A DNA stretch of 33,930 nucleotides, taken from the NCBI GenBank assembly GCA_021464525.1, contig JADRCO010000429.1, forward strand, positions 1 through 33,930. The letters are read 5' to 3'. Below the pieces are notes generated by a model, which was given only the letters and a program-made list of their open reading frames with translations, searched no databases and was not told where the DNA came from. The position numbers were made by a program, and so were the translations under genes. Positions 19,874-29,341 of the stretch are shown here, in pieces; positions within the stretch are counted from its first letter, which is position 1, and each line of letters starts with the position of its first letter. The DNA comes from Rhizophagus sp. LPA8_4_AMF (lineage: Eukaryota > Glomeromycota > Glomeromycetes > Glomerales > Glomeraceae).

Positions 19874-20420
19874 CGTTAATCCTGAATTACAAGCTAGATT
19901 TATTAATTAGAAAGTCATGAGTACGACATTGATCATGTGACTGAATTAGTCGTTTCTAGTTTTAGAATTTTGATCTCGTATCATGGTCTACTATTAGTAA
20001 ATAAACATTAGAATCAACAATTCAATATAAAGAAAGAAAAGGTTTTAAAAAATGATAAACTTTTTTATTATTTTTGTCGGGCTGTTCTATTAAAGATTTT
20101 TACGCTCTTTTAATAATTAAATCCTTTCATTAAGAGATTTCAAAAAAAATGTATCAACGTTATGGTCCTTCAGGTCTAATTAATTATGTTAATTATTTAT
20201 ATTACAAAATAAACAAGTAAATAAATAATAATATAAAAAATTATATATATATTATATATTTATAAATTATCTCATCGATTAATATTCTTTTATAGTAATT
20301 AAAAAAAGGCCCGAATTTCGATTCCTTTCGTGAAGAAAAAAATGAGACACGAAATGTATGTTAAATTTTTATTGTTGTTGTTATCATTATTTTAATAAAA
20401 CTTTTATATATGCCATAAAT
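19874..20420. other. Spacer between intact and broken zinc-finger copies
   Basis: AT-rich, no gene. TATA-type tract around 20235-20262. A T-rich stretch with AG just before 20425 looks like an old splice acceptor for the relic that follows. Confidence 0.45.
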
Positions 20421-21170
20421 TTTTAGATAGAGAATGAAATTCTTACCAAATTTAGTGATGATGAAGATGGAATGGAAATTGGCATAAATGGAGACGTGAA
20501 TAGCAAGAATGATGATGCACGCGATATTTACATTAATGATTACGACAACCATATTATTATTTTAAGAAAAATTTTTGTTTCTTGCACTAGTCCTGATGAT
20601 GACTAACGTTATTGGTAACTAGAAAATTTTTATCCCTAACCAATTCGTGTGCTAATTAAATTTCATGTGGTTCTTTTATAGGTGAAGAATATGATTTATG
20701 TGATATTATCCTAATGATACTATAAACAAAAAAAAAATCTCGAAGATCATTAAAGCATAAATATAAATGCGATTAAGAAGATTGTAGTAGAATATTATCT
20801 TCAAAATCTTAACCTTTTGCATGTGATGAACCTGGATGTAAAAAGTGTTGTTAATTTAAAAGGATTAAAAATCCATCAAAAGATTCACGTAAATGATTAT
20901 CCTTATAAATGTGGAGATTGCGGAAAAGGTTTTATAATCCAGAATCGTTTATATCAACATAAGAAAATTCATACCGGTGAACGTCCATATAAATGTAACA
21001 AACCTGATTGCGAAAAAACTTTTACTGTATATCGGCTCCTCAATTAACGGAACATATGAGAATTCATACTGGTGAAAAGCCTTATAAATGTAAAGAACCT
21101 GGATGCGGCGAAAATTTATATGATCTAATAGTCATAAAAGAATTCATACAGGTATAAGTGTAAATATACA
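20421..21170 (+). pseudogene. Broken C2H2 zinc-finger gene copy 1
   Basis: An acidic stretch (20425-20604, 'KFSDDEDGMEIG') resembles the N-terminal part of the intact neighbour at 19208. Fingers follow from 20815: C-D-E-P-G-C, then a frameshift before 'LKIHQKIH'; a complete finger [21 protein letters not shown] with HTGERPY linker; a finger that shifts frame after 'KTFTVY' and resumes as '[17 protein letters not shown]'; and a last one lost after 'EPGCGENLY'. At least three frameshifts and several stops make an active full-length protein impossible. An open 76-codon piece survives at 20817-21047. Confidence 0.75.
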
Positions 21171-21194
21171 AGGGGATGAATTAGGTTCAAGCCA

Positions 21195-21262
21195 TGCCGA
21201 AATATTACGGCACATTACACCAATTCGGCATTACACCGGTGTAATACTGGTGTAATACTATG
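21195..21262. repeat. Nested palindromes built from ATTACACC/GGTGTAAT
   Basis: ATTACACC occurs twice and its complement GGTGTAAT twice within about 50 bases. The two inner copies meet as a perfect 16-base palindrome ATTACACCGGTGTAAT at 21230-21245, flanked by an outer pair at about 21214 and 21249. Two copies of 'tacgg/ttcggcA' words also occur. It lies between two zinc-finger fragments whose coding text does not continue through it, so it looks like a small insertion. Confidence 0.6.
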
Positions 21263-21464
21263 TTCATATGAATCTTCGAACAAAAATTTGGTGTATACTC
21301 ACTATACTGTACTAGGATGCGAAATGAGTTTTTTTCGATCATGTGAATTAAAGAAACATATAACATTTCATAATAGTACAACATCTAATGAAATGAACAT
21401 GTTATATAACTCATCATCTACATCTTCTACATTATATCATAATGATTACCGCATAATGTAAGTA
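21263..21464 (+). pseudogene. C2H2 finger fragment between broken copies
   Basis: Around 21306-21464 the frame reads LGCEMSFFRSCELKKHITFH, the second half of a C2H2 finger, followed by a Ser/Thr/Asn-rich tail to a stop. The first cysteine is in another frame. A GTAAGT at 21460 and a TTATCAG at 21507-21513 would bound a short intron leading into the next relic, but joining them gives a stop. It is either the end of copy 1 or the start of copy 2. Confidence 0.6.
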
Positions 21465-21513
21465 AAAACATTATATTTTTTGCTAAATATTGACTTTCTT
21501 GATTCTTTATCAG

Positions 21514-22700
21514 ATGAAAAAGGAATCGTTTATAATAAATAATAGTGGCTCTGAAATTGAAGCTATTGTAGGTGACGATAGTATGAACACAGCAGAATCT
21601 GGTGATTCTGATATCGAATATAATAAAATGAGGATGATAACGTTGGTACAAAAACATTTGAATTCACGCTTGTACATTATCAACAGCCACAACAAAAAAC
21701 CTATAAATGCGGGCAAGTTGGTTTTAGAAGAGAATTTTCTTCAAAATTCATATTTCAATATCATTAAAAAATGCATTCAAGAGAGAAGCGTTATTTATGC
21801 AGTGATCCCTAAATACGGAAAATGATTCTCGCAACAAAGCTATTAAAAATTCACATGAGAACTCATACTGGCGAAAGGCCATGTAAATGTAAAGAATTAG
21901 ATTGTGAAAAGACTTATGCTCGATCTAGTCATTTATCAGATCATATGAGAATACATACTGGAGAACGCCCATACGCTTGCGGTTTTCCTGACTGTGAAAA
22001 AAAAGATATCCCGATCTGGTCATTTAGCAGAACTCATACCGGTAAAAACGTCCATATAGATGTAATGAACCAGGATGCGGAAAAATTTTTACTCAATCTG
22101 ATCATTTTACTCGCCATATTAAAGGTCATGCTGAAAAAATGTTCTTAAAAATGTGTAATCAATCTGACTATAAAAAAGATATTCTCGAGCTACTTCTTTA
22201 AAAAATCATATAAAATCTCACGATGATGGGAAATATCTTACTAATAAAAAATCATTGAAATGGGAAGAACCAGAATGTGGAGAGTTTTACCAAAATTTAT
22301 AATTTATCCCCTCATATACTGGCGAAAAACCATATGAATGTGATGAGCCTGGATGCGAAAGAAATATGCCCAATCCGATCATTTAAGAGATCACAAGAGA
22401 ACTCAATCAACTCATATTGGTGAACGTTCATACAAAGTAATGAATGTGGAAAAAGTTTTACTCGATCGTATAATTAAAAAGTCAAGAAAATTTACTCTGA
22501 AGAAAGCTATGCAATGTGATGAAGAACCTGAAAAAGAATTTTATTCGTGCACATCATTTAAAATATCATATGAGCAATCATACAGGAGTACGACATAATT
22601 GAGATGCACCTAAACGCGGAAAGAGTTTCTTGAGATTACAATCTTTAATAAGGAATCGAAAATCTCATGAAAATAAACGAGATTATTTATAAGCGAACGA
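21514..22700 (+). pseudogene. Broken C2H2 zinc-finger gene copy 2
   Basis: An acidic lead (IEAIVGDDSMNTAESGDSDI) is followed by degenerate and good fingers in changing frames: 'YKCGQVGFRREF' with altered spacing, then 21822-22148 with [20 protein letters not shown] and '[19 protein letters not shown]', then a shift to '[20 protein letters not shown]' near 22050-22110. More remnants run to about 22650, such as 'NECGKSFTRSYN' and 'HTGERS'-like linkers. Many stops and frameshifts show decay. The number of finger units (eight or more) exceeds the five of the intact gene at 19208, so this was a different, longer paralogue or a fusion of copies. Confidence 0.75.
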
Positions 22701-22891
22701 TTTTATCGGAAAGGATTGAAGAAATTAGATGCTTTATTTTATTAAGGAAGCATCGGAAGCATCAAAAAGATTGCGATGGGTAAAAATATCCATTACGTTG
22801 ATATCTTAAAAGGTTGTAATATGATATAATAAATAAAAAATAGATGAATTAATTTTTTATGTTTAAACGTTATTAGAAAATACGTTATTTT

Positions 22892-24704
22892 TTAGGTGAA
22901 ATGTTTTGCTTTTATCTTTACAAGCAATTCTTCGCAATGATTCACAACCGTTGAAGAATACTTTATACCTCCGCTCATGTCCACCAATTCCACATCATAT
23001 TTTCTATATAACAAAACCATCAATGTTTTCAACTGTAATATTGCTAGTTGTTTGCCCATACAAACTCTCGCGCCTCCACCAAAATAAAGTAAGGCGTTCT
23101 TTGGAATTTGTTGTTCGTTATCCATAAAACGATCAGGATCGAATTTTTCCGGTTGGTTCCAATGAGAAGGGTGCATTTGTATAGCAGGTATATTTATAAA
23201 GAATTGCGTGTTTGCAAGAAATTTATAACCTGCAATTTCATCAGGTTTTGCTGATACGCGAAATAAAACTGAAACCGTTGGCATTAAACGCGAAACTAAA
23301 AATTTGATATAAACATTGTTTAAAATTTAAGAAAATTTCAAACAAGACGAAAAAATTCAAATCACCTTCTTTGATGATTGCTCCGCAATAATTCAATTTA
23401 TTTAAATCTTCATATGTAATTTCACGATTCGTATCTTTACCAAAAAATTTTTTCATTTCTTGTAACATTTTTTGTCTAACTTCAGGATAATGTGTAAGAT
23501 AGTAAACTACGTAACAAAATGTATTTGCGGTCTAAAAAGTATAATTTAGACTAATAAATTAACTGTAAAAAATTTTTTTTTCAAATATATATTTACATAC
23601 CGTATCAATTCCGCCTCCCATAATTTCATAAACATTTTCACGAACTTCATCTTCACTCATAGGTCTATCGTCAATCAAATTATCTTCATCGGTTGTTTTT
23701 ACATATTTAGGACCTCGATTTGTATTAATTGTTAATAATAAAGTTAACATATCAGCGCCTAACTCTTCATCTGGATCGGCTTTCTCAATTTCTTTTTTTC
23801 TTTCTCTAATTAGGTCCAATACTTTACTATTTAACCACGCTACAACATCCAACAATTCTCTTGATTTTTTTCTATTTGCTGGAAGAATTGTTCTTAATAT
23901 CTTTGGGGTATCCTTAAAGAAAATACAAGCAACGAAGTGTAATCTAATATAGTTTACAAATTTTTCCGATTCTTTTAAAAGATGACCATTATTACTTTCT
24001 CTTTCATCTTTATTCAAGGTATTAAAAGTGTTAAAATAATTAAGTAAAGCGTAAGATTTTGTATTTGTAGTTAGATTAAAAACGGAATCAGTCATAAATC
24101 TCGTCATCCAATTTGCTAAATTAAGTTCAATCTCTTGTTCTTTTGCGTCATTTAGGTAACCAAGTTTTTCCCAATACTTTTCCATTTCAAAAAATAATTC
24201 TTCTGTATTTTTGACAGCTTTCTTTAAAAACTTAGGTGCCATTAACACTTGCACCACAATTTTTCTATTATATGCCCAACTATTTACATTTCTATTAAAT
24301 ACTATTCCTTTACTTGTCATATCCATTTTATCCAATCCTTCATTTTCGGTTGTACGATAGGGAAAATTATTATTTGTATATGGAGAAAGTAGTTTATTTG
24401 TAAGACTTGCATTCGAAATCCAGATTTGTCTATTATTTAAAGTGAATAAACCTCCTGAATAAACCTCAAAAATATCACCATATTTTTTTTGGAGTTCTCT
24501 TGCCCATTGCGATGAATTTGGACGATAAGTTTCAAAATTTCCTATTAATGGAAAGGGGATCGGACCTGGAATTGGATGTTGTCTTGTAAAATAGCGAAAA
24601 TAAAATTGTGATATGTAAGTTAAAACAAAGATAATGATTAGATAAAGAAAATTTGGTGGATCAAAAATGAATTCTTTAATTAATGTCATGATTGGGAAAA
24701 TCAA
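22892..24704 (-). CDS. Cytochrome P450 monooxygenase A
   Basis: Three exons on the minus strand: 24704-23601, 23531-23366, 23295-22892; 557 residues, GT-AG introns. A hydrophobic N-terminal segment (about residues 16-35) should anchor it in the endoplasmic reticulum, followed by the proline hinge HPIPGPIPFPLIGN. All core P450 motifs are seen: I-helix GGGIDTTANT (363-372), K-helix E423-V-S-R426, the FDPDRF block (476-481) and the heme loop FGGGARVCMG with Cys502. Substrate unknown. It is clearly related to the plus-strand P450 at 26530: same exon junctions after GxDT and after IIKE, and identical 166-base second exons. Start: the first Met; a second Met seven residues in (MTLIKEF) is also possible. 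Confidence 0.93.
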
Positions 24705-25153
24705 TTTTTAATTTTTATTTTTTTAGGAGTTGGCTTTTTATAATAAATTTTAAATTTTTCTTAATTTAGTTTAGTAAAAATTGAACTTGTGATTCAAACG
24801 GCATTTGAAAATTAATTAATCAAGCTAAATCCCATTTTTATTTGAATTCGCTCGAAAATCAAAATGAAATTTATAATTGACTTTCCTTGTAAAGAAAGTC
24901 CCATCGGCCCTGATTGTTATCCCGAACCCTGTTCCAACTCCTGATGATCTGAAGCTCTTAATATAAATTGTAACCAAATTTATAGATTTGCAAATTTTTT
25001 TATGATAGAATATTTATAAAGGCTAACTTTTTTTGTTGTTGATCCTTGGTTCAGCTTGATTAGAACAATATTTGTTTAGTTGCATCATTTCCTTACTTTA
25101 ATATAAATATATATAATGCCCCAAAAACACTATTTTCTTCTGTAATAAATATA
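24705..25153. promoter_or_regulatory. Divergent promoter region between P450 A and Pgc1-like gene
   Basis: 450 bases between two start codons facing away from each other. A TATA-type stretch (ATAAATATATATAATG) lies about 45-60 bases before the plus-strand start at 25154. A hairpin GACTTTC-N8-GAAAGTC occurs near 24880-24901, and a relatively GC-rich island lies at 24900-24955. No reading frame. Confidence 0.4.
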
Positions 25154-26281
25154 ATGAAAATGGAATGTAAGTTTATGCCTTTTTTTTATAATAATTTTTT
25201 TTATTATTATAATGAGTATGGTTCATATTATTTAATAAACCCATGCTTTTTTTTGGATACAGCTGTTACTCCAGGAAGATGTGATTATGGGATGTCAAAA
25301 ACCAGACCACTTATTGTAGGTCACAGGGGTGCAAGTGCTAAATACCCTGAAAACACCATTTTATCTATCGAACAAGCTATTGCAGATGGTGCTAATGCTA
25401 TTGAATTTGGTAAAGGTATTTTGCAATTATTTCAATTTCAAATCAAGATCAATAAATTAATTTTTTTTTATTATCAATTAGATATTCACCCAACACTTGA
25501 TAACGAGCTTATTATAATGCATGACCCTTCATTGGATCGCACAACCACGGGCAAGGGAATGATATCTGACAGGAATTATTTTGGAGACATTGAATTTCTC
25601 ACTACACAAGAAGAACCACGTTGTCCTATTTCTCGATTTCAAGATGTCTTTGACCTTCTTCTCAAAGCTGAGAATTCTCATGTTTGGGCAGTAATTGATA
25701 TCAAAATGTATAACTCACCTGAAATTCTCGTGACTTTAAGCAAAATTCTTAAATCATACAATGAAGATTTATCTGTATTTTCCAAACGAATTACATTAGG
25801 AATATGGCATCCAAAATTTATTTCATACGCAAAAACTCATTTACCTGAGATTCCAATAGTACATATAGGTATTTCATTGGAAATAGCAAGAGATTATTTT
25901 AGTGATGCGGATGGTTATAATTTGAGGTATATTGCACTATCTGGATATGAAGGTCAAAATTTTATTAAAGAAGCTCATTCTAAAGGAAAACCAGTATTTG
26001 TATGGACTGTTAACAAGGAGGATCATGCCAAAAATTGTCATAATTGGGGAGTTGATGCCATTATGACTGATAAAACTAAATTTTTTGTTGATTTCTTTAA
26101 AAATTTCGAAAATGAAAATGAACAAGAGGAATATGATGAAGTAAACGGATTAGTAACTGAAAGAAGAAAGTTTTTGAATGTTGGTAAAGAAAGTTGGTAT
26201 ACGAGTTTAACTTATTTCGGATTTAGATTGGTATCTAGTTTTATTATAAAATTGAAATTTTGTAGATTTGGTGGGTTTTAA
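25154..26281 (+). CDS. Glycerophosphodiester phosphodiesterase, Pgc1-like
   Basis: Three exons 25154-25166, 25263-25409, 25482-26281; 319 residues. Both introns (96 and 72 bases) are multiples of three without stops, so the unspliced frame is also open, but splicing restores the family text. Metal and catalytic residues of the GDPD fold appear in order: H25-R26-G27, E52 and D54 (EFDIHPTLDNELIIMHD), H67-D68, DIK in strand 4 and VFVWTVN near the end. Overall text (VGHRGxxxKYPENT, ITLGIWHPKF, WGVDAIMTD) and length match yeast Pgc1, a phosphatidylglycerol phospholipase C of 321 residues on lipid droplets and mitochondria that breaks PG to diacylglycerol. The C-terminus has a hydrophobic stretch (TYFGFRLVSSFIIKLKF) that could be a tail anchor. 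It lies between two related P450 genes. Confidence 0.88.
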   Translation: MKMECKFMPFFYNNFFYYYNEYGSYYLINPCFFLDTAVTPGRCDYGMSKTRPLIVGHRGASAKYPENTILSIEQAIADGANAIEFGKGILQLFQFQIKINKLIFFYYQLDIHPTLDNELIIMHDPSLDRTTTGKGMISDRNYFGDIEFLTTQEEPRCPISRFQDVFDLLLKAENSHVWAVIDIKMYNSPEILVTLSKILKSYNEDLSVFSKRITLGIWHPKFISYAKTHLPEIPIVHIGISLEIARDYFSDADGYNLRYIALSGYEGQNFIKEAHSKGKPVFVWTVNKEDHAKNCHNWGVDAIMTDKTKFFVDFFKNFENENEQEEYDEVNGLVTERRKFLNVGKESWYTSLTYFGFRLVSSFIIKLKFCRFGGF

Positions 26282-26529
26282 TTATTTAATTTGTGCGGTC
26301 AGTAACTTATTTTGTTGAGGTACCAGGATAATTATTATTTTTTTTCTTAAAAAAGATTATCAATTATATCGAGTAATATAAACCTAAAATGTTCATTACT
26401 GTGCAAGTTACGATTATATGACATATCAATGATTTAGTAGTATGCAATATGCACGTTGTAGATTGATAAACTCATTTTAAGTTTTTAAAATTTTTTGTTA
26501 TTTTACATTCTTTAACGAGCATTTTTAAG

Positions 26530-28400
26530 ATGTCATTTATTGATACAATAAAAATTTTGCTTTGGAACATAACAGGATATGCATTAGCTCTCTTCACGAT
26601 TTATTTGGCATTCTATTATTTTAAATATTTTTCTAGGTACAGGCCGTTGCAGGGACCCTTTCCTCTCCCATTTGTGGGTAATCGTTTACAGTATAAAGGA
26701 CATCCAGCAACATGGGCAAAGCGTCTTCATGAGGAGTATGGAGATATTTGTGAAATATACATGGGTGATGAACGACATATATGGATATCCAGAGCTGATT
26801 TAGTGGAAAAGATATTTAGACCCTCATTAAATAATAATTATTTAATAAGAATAACACCCAGAGAAGGATTGGATGAAATTGATGTTACTACGAAAGGAAT
26901 TACGTTCAATAGAAGTTTAGAAAGTTGGATGTTTAATAGAAAGTTTTTTAATCAGGCAATTAGTTCATTGAATTTTATGAAACAAAATGTTATTTGGACA
27001 CAAAACTTATTCGAAGAGATGGAAGATTATTGGCGGGAATTAAAAGTTCAGACAGAGAACACAAGTGGCAGAGAATTTACACTTAATATATCAGAATGGA
27101 TGATAAGATTTACAACAGATGTTATTTTCACTTTGACAACGAATAAAAGAGCTTATTCATTTGCTAATTATTTTAATCAATTGTCTAATACAAAAACAAA
27201 ACAACATTCAGAAATTGAAATGGTTGAATCAGAAAATCTTATTAAAAATATTCGTTCATGGCTTCATGCTTTGCAATTTTTTATGGATACACCTTCATTA
27301 TGGAGAAAATATATTCCTAGTTTTAAAAAAAAGTCTGAATATTTAAAAAGTGAGGTTGATCGATTGAACAATACTTTTATGGAATTGGTTAAACAGAGAA
27401 GAAAAGAGATTGAAATGACACCGGAAGATGAACAATTGATACCTGATATGTTGACAATGTTGTTAACTGTAAATACACCAAGAGATATTACAGCTAAACT
27501 TGCAGATGAACATCATACAAGACCCTTGTCTGATGAAGAAGTCCGTGGAAATATCTTAGAAGTTATTAGTGCTGGAGTTGATACTGTATGTCTAATCATT
27601 GAAAGCTGATTTTAATTTTCTTGGAAACTTTAAAAAAAATTATATATATATATTTTTTTATTTTCTTTAGACAGCAAATACATTTTGCTTTATTGTATAT
27701 CATCTTGGACATTATCCTGATGTCAAGGAAAAAATGCTTCAAGAATTCAATTCTGTCTTCAGAGGTGATTTAAGTCGTCCAATCGAACATGAAGATTTGA
27801 ATAAATTAGTTTATTGTGATGCTATCATTAAAGAAGGTATTCTCACAATTATTAGTAATGTATATTTTTTTTTAATCTCAATTATTTTTTAATAATCTCC
27901 CATTTTTTTTTATAGTTTCCCGGCTTATGTCAATTGTGCCAGTGATATTTAGGATGTCAATAAAGGCAGATGAGATAGTAAGATATAGTTTTCCAGCAGG
28001 AACGCAAATTAATGTTAACACGCATGCAATTCATACACACCCGTCACATTGGAAGGATCCTGAAAAATTCGATCCTTCACGATTCCTGAATCAAAGCGTT
28101 CCAGGTGGTAACAAAATAGCAAAAAACTCTCTGCTAATTTTTGGCGGAGGGCTAAGGATGTGTCCGGTAATTCTTTAATTTTTTTTTTCTTTTTAACCTA
28201 CAAGAATAAAAAACGATTTTTTTTTTATTTTATAGGGTAAGAATTTAGCTATGACCGAATTGAAAGCTTTGATGGTTTTGTTGTATAGGAAATATGATGT
28301 GGAACTGGTAAATATTAATGAACCTGTTAAATATCATTATTCCATTGTTAAATCTTGTGATGATTTGATGATTAGGATAAAAGACAGGAAAGAAAAGTAA
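26530..28400 (+). CDS. Cytochrome P450 monooxygenase B
   Basis: Four exons: 26530-27585, 27671-27836, 27916-28166, 28236-28400; 545 residues, GT-AG introns. N-terminal membrane segment (about 10-32), then the Pro-rich hinge RPLQGPFPLPFVGN. I-helix SAGVDTTANT (347-356), K-helix E407-V-S-R410, FDPSRF (460-465), heme loop FGGGLRMCPG with Cys490. Long stretches match the minus-strand P450 A (IFNRxxxSWxxNRK-type block, LVKQRRKEIE, MLTMLLTVNT, KALMVLLYRKYDVELV). Its third intron falls inside the heme loop between Pro491 and Gly492; P450 A lacks that intron. Substrate unknown. The two genes probably arose by duplication and inversion around the Pgc1-like gene. Confidence 0.93.
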
Positions 28401-28834
28401 TAAAAATAATGATGAATATTAATTATTATACAACAAACAAATGTGCTTGAATTTGTCTCTTCTTTATTTCCTCAAATATTGTAACTATATTTAATTATTA
28501 AAGAACTAAATTATACCGTAAAATCGTAAAATAAACACCACTTGAGTGGAAAGTTTTCTCGAAAGTGCAAATTTTCACGATTTTATGCATGACAAAAAAA
28601 TTTTTAAGGTGACGATTTATTTGATATAGTAAAAAATGGTACGATATGATATTCGTAGAGGATAAAAATATAGTAACAAATAATACGATTTTGTTATTCA
28701 TAGAAAAAAAACGAGATAAAATAAGATTATGTTATTCTTAAAAAATAAATCAAAGTAAAAAAACAAGGACAATTATATAAAGATCATAATATTATATTAA
28801 GCATAAAGAAAAAAAATATTTTACAAGGGCAAAG
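28401..28834. other. Spacer between convergent genes
   Basis: 430 bases between the stop of P450 B (plus) and the stop of the small YABBY/HMG-like gene (minus). No coding potential that stands out; a 67-codon minus-strand frame at 28701-28498 is Ile/Phe/Leu-rich as random AT-rich frames are. Confidence 0.5.
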
Positions 28835-29104
28835 TTATTCAGCCGACGGTTCTTGAACGTTCTTCGGGTTTTCAGGTGAATCTTTCCATCTTTGAGCAGC
28901 TATTTTGAAGGCTTCTTTATGACTAATCTCTGGGTTGTCAATCTTTACTTTTGGGAGTTCGGTTTTTATAAACTTATTGTAGGGTGTGATTTTATTTCTA
29001 CCTAAAAAACAAAAGAAAGAATTTTCAATAATTTCAATAATATGATTTAAATACAGCATACGGAGCTGATACATACTACCAAACACTTTCTTTGTTTTAG
29101 CCAT
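28835..29104 (-). CDS. Small YABBY/HMG-box-like protein, 64 aa
   Basis: Two exons on the minus strand: 29104-29077 and 29001-28835, giving 64 residues. The 75-base intron is stop-free and in frame, so an 89-residue unspliced frame also exists, but it has a normal GTATGT donor and a TTTTTTAG acceptor and its translation is hydrophobic and unlike the rest. The spliced protein reads MAKTKKVFG, then KITPYNKFIKTELPKVK and NPEISHKEAFKIAAQRWK, which matches the HMG-like half of YABBY domains (YNxFIKxELxxIKxxNPxxxHxEAFxxAAxxW). Small fungal proteins with only this part are known. Basic N-terminus and HMG-like fold suggest DNA or chromatin binding in the nucleus. It shares a 237-base divergent promoter with UTP13. 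Confidence 0.8.
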   Translation of the reverse strand: MAKTKKVFGSMYQLRMLYLNHIIEIIENSFFCFLGRNKITPYNKFIKTELPKVKIDNPEISHKEAFKIAAQRWKDSPENPKNVQEPSAE

Positions 29105-29341
29105 TATTTATATTATTGTGTGGAAAGAGAAATTTATATAATTTAATATTTGTTCTTTGATGGATGAGTTTAAAAATATGGCTTATATACTGTATTATCG
29201 CGCACGCAAAATAAAAAACACGTTATAACGCGTTTGTATTTCATAGTGTAACAACCAAGTGTAACTAAGATGCGACGTGATCATCAAGCTTATCCGTCAC
29301 GATAAGATTGATTATTTTTAATTTTTCAAAATTTATCAAAA
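29105..29341. promoter_or_regulatory. Divergent promoter of the YABBY-like and UTP13 genes
   Basis: 237 bases between two start codons on opposite strands. It includes a comparatively GC-rich stretch with CpGs (CGCGCACGC near 29198, CACGTTATAACGCG near 29219, ACGTGATCA near 29276). No established motif beyond these was recognised. Confidence 0.4.

Noticed and set aside
25154..26281. Reading the Pgc1-like gene as one uninterrupted 375-residue protein
   Set aside because: Two GT-AG introns with good donors (GTAAGT, GTAAAG) fit, and splicing restores the conserved E-x-D metal site; the extra segments are Phe/Tyr/Asn-rich like intron translation.
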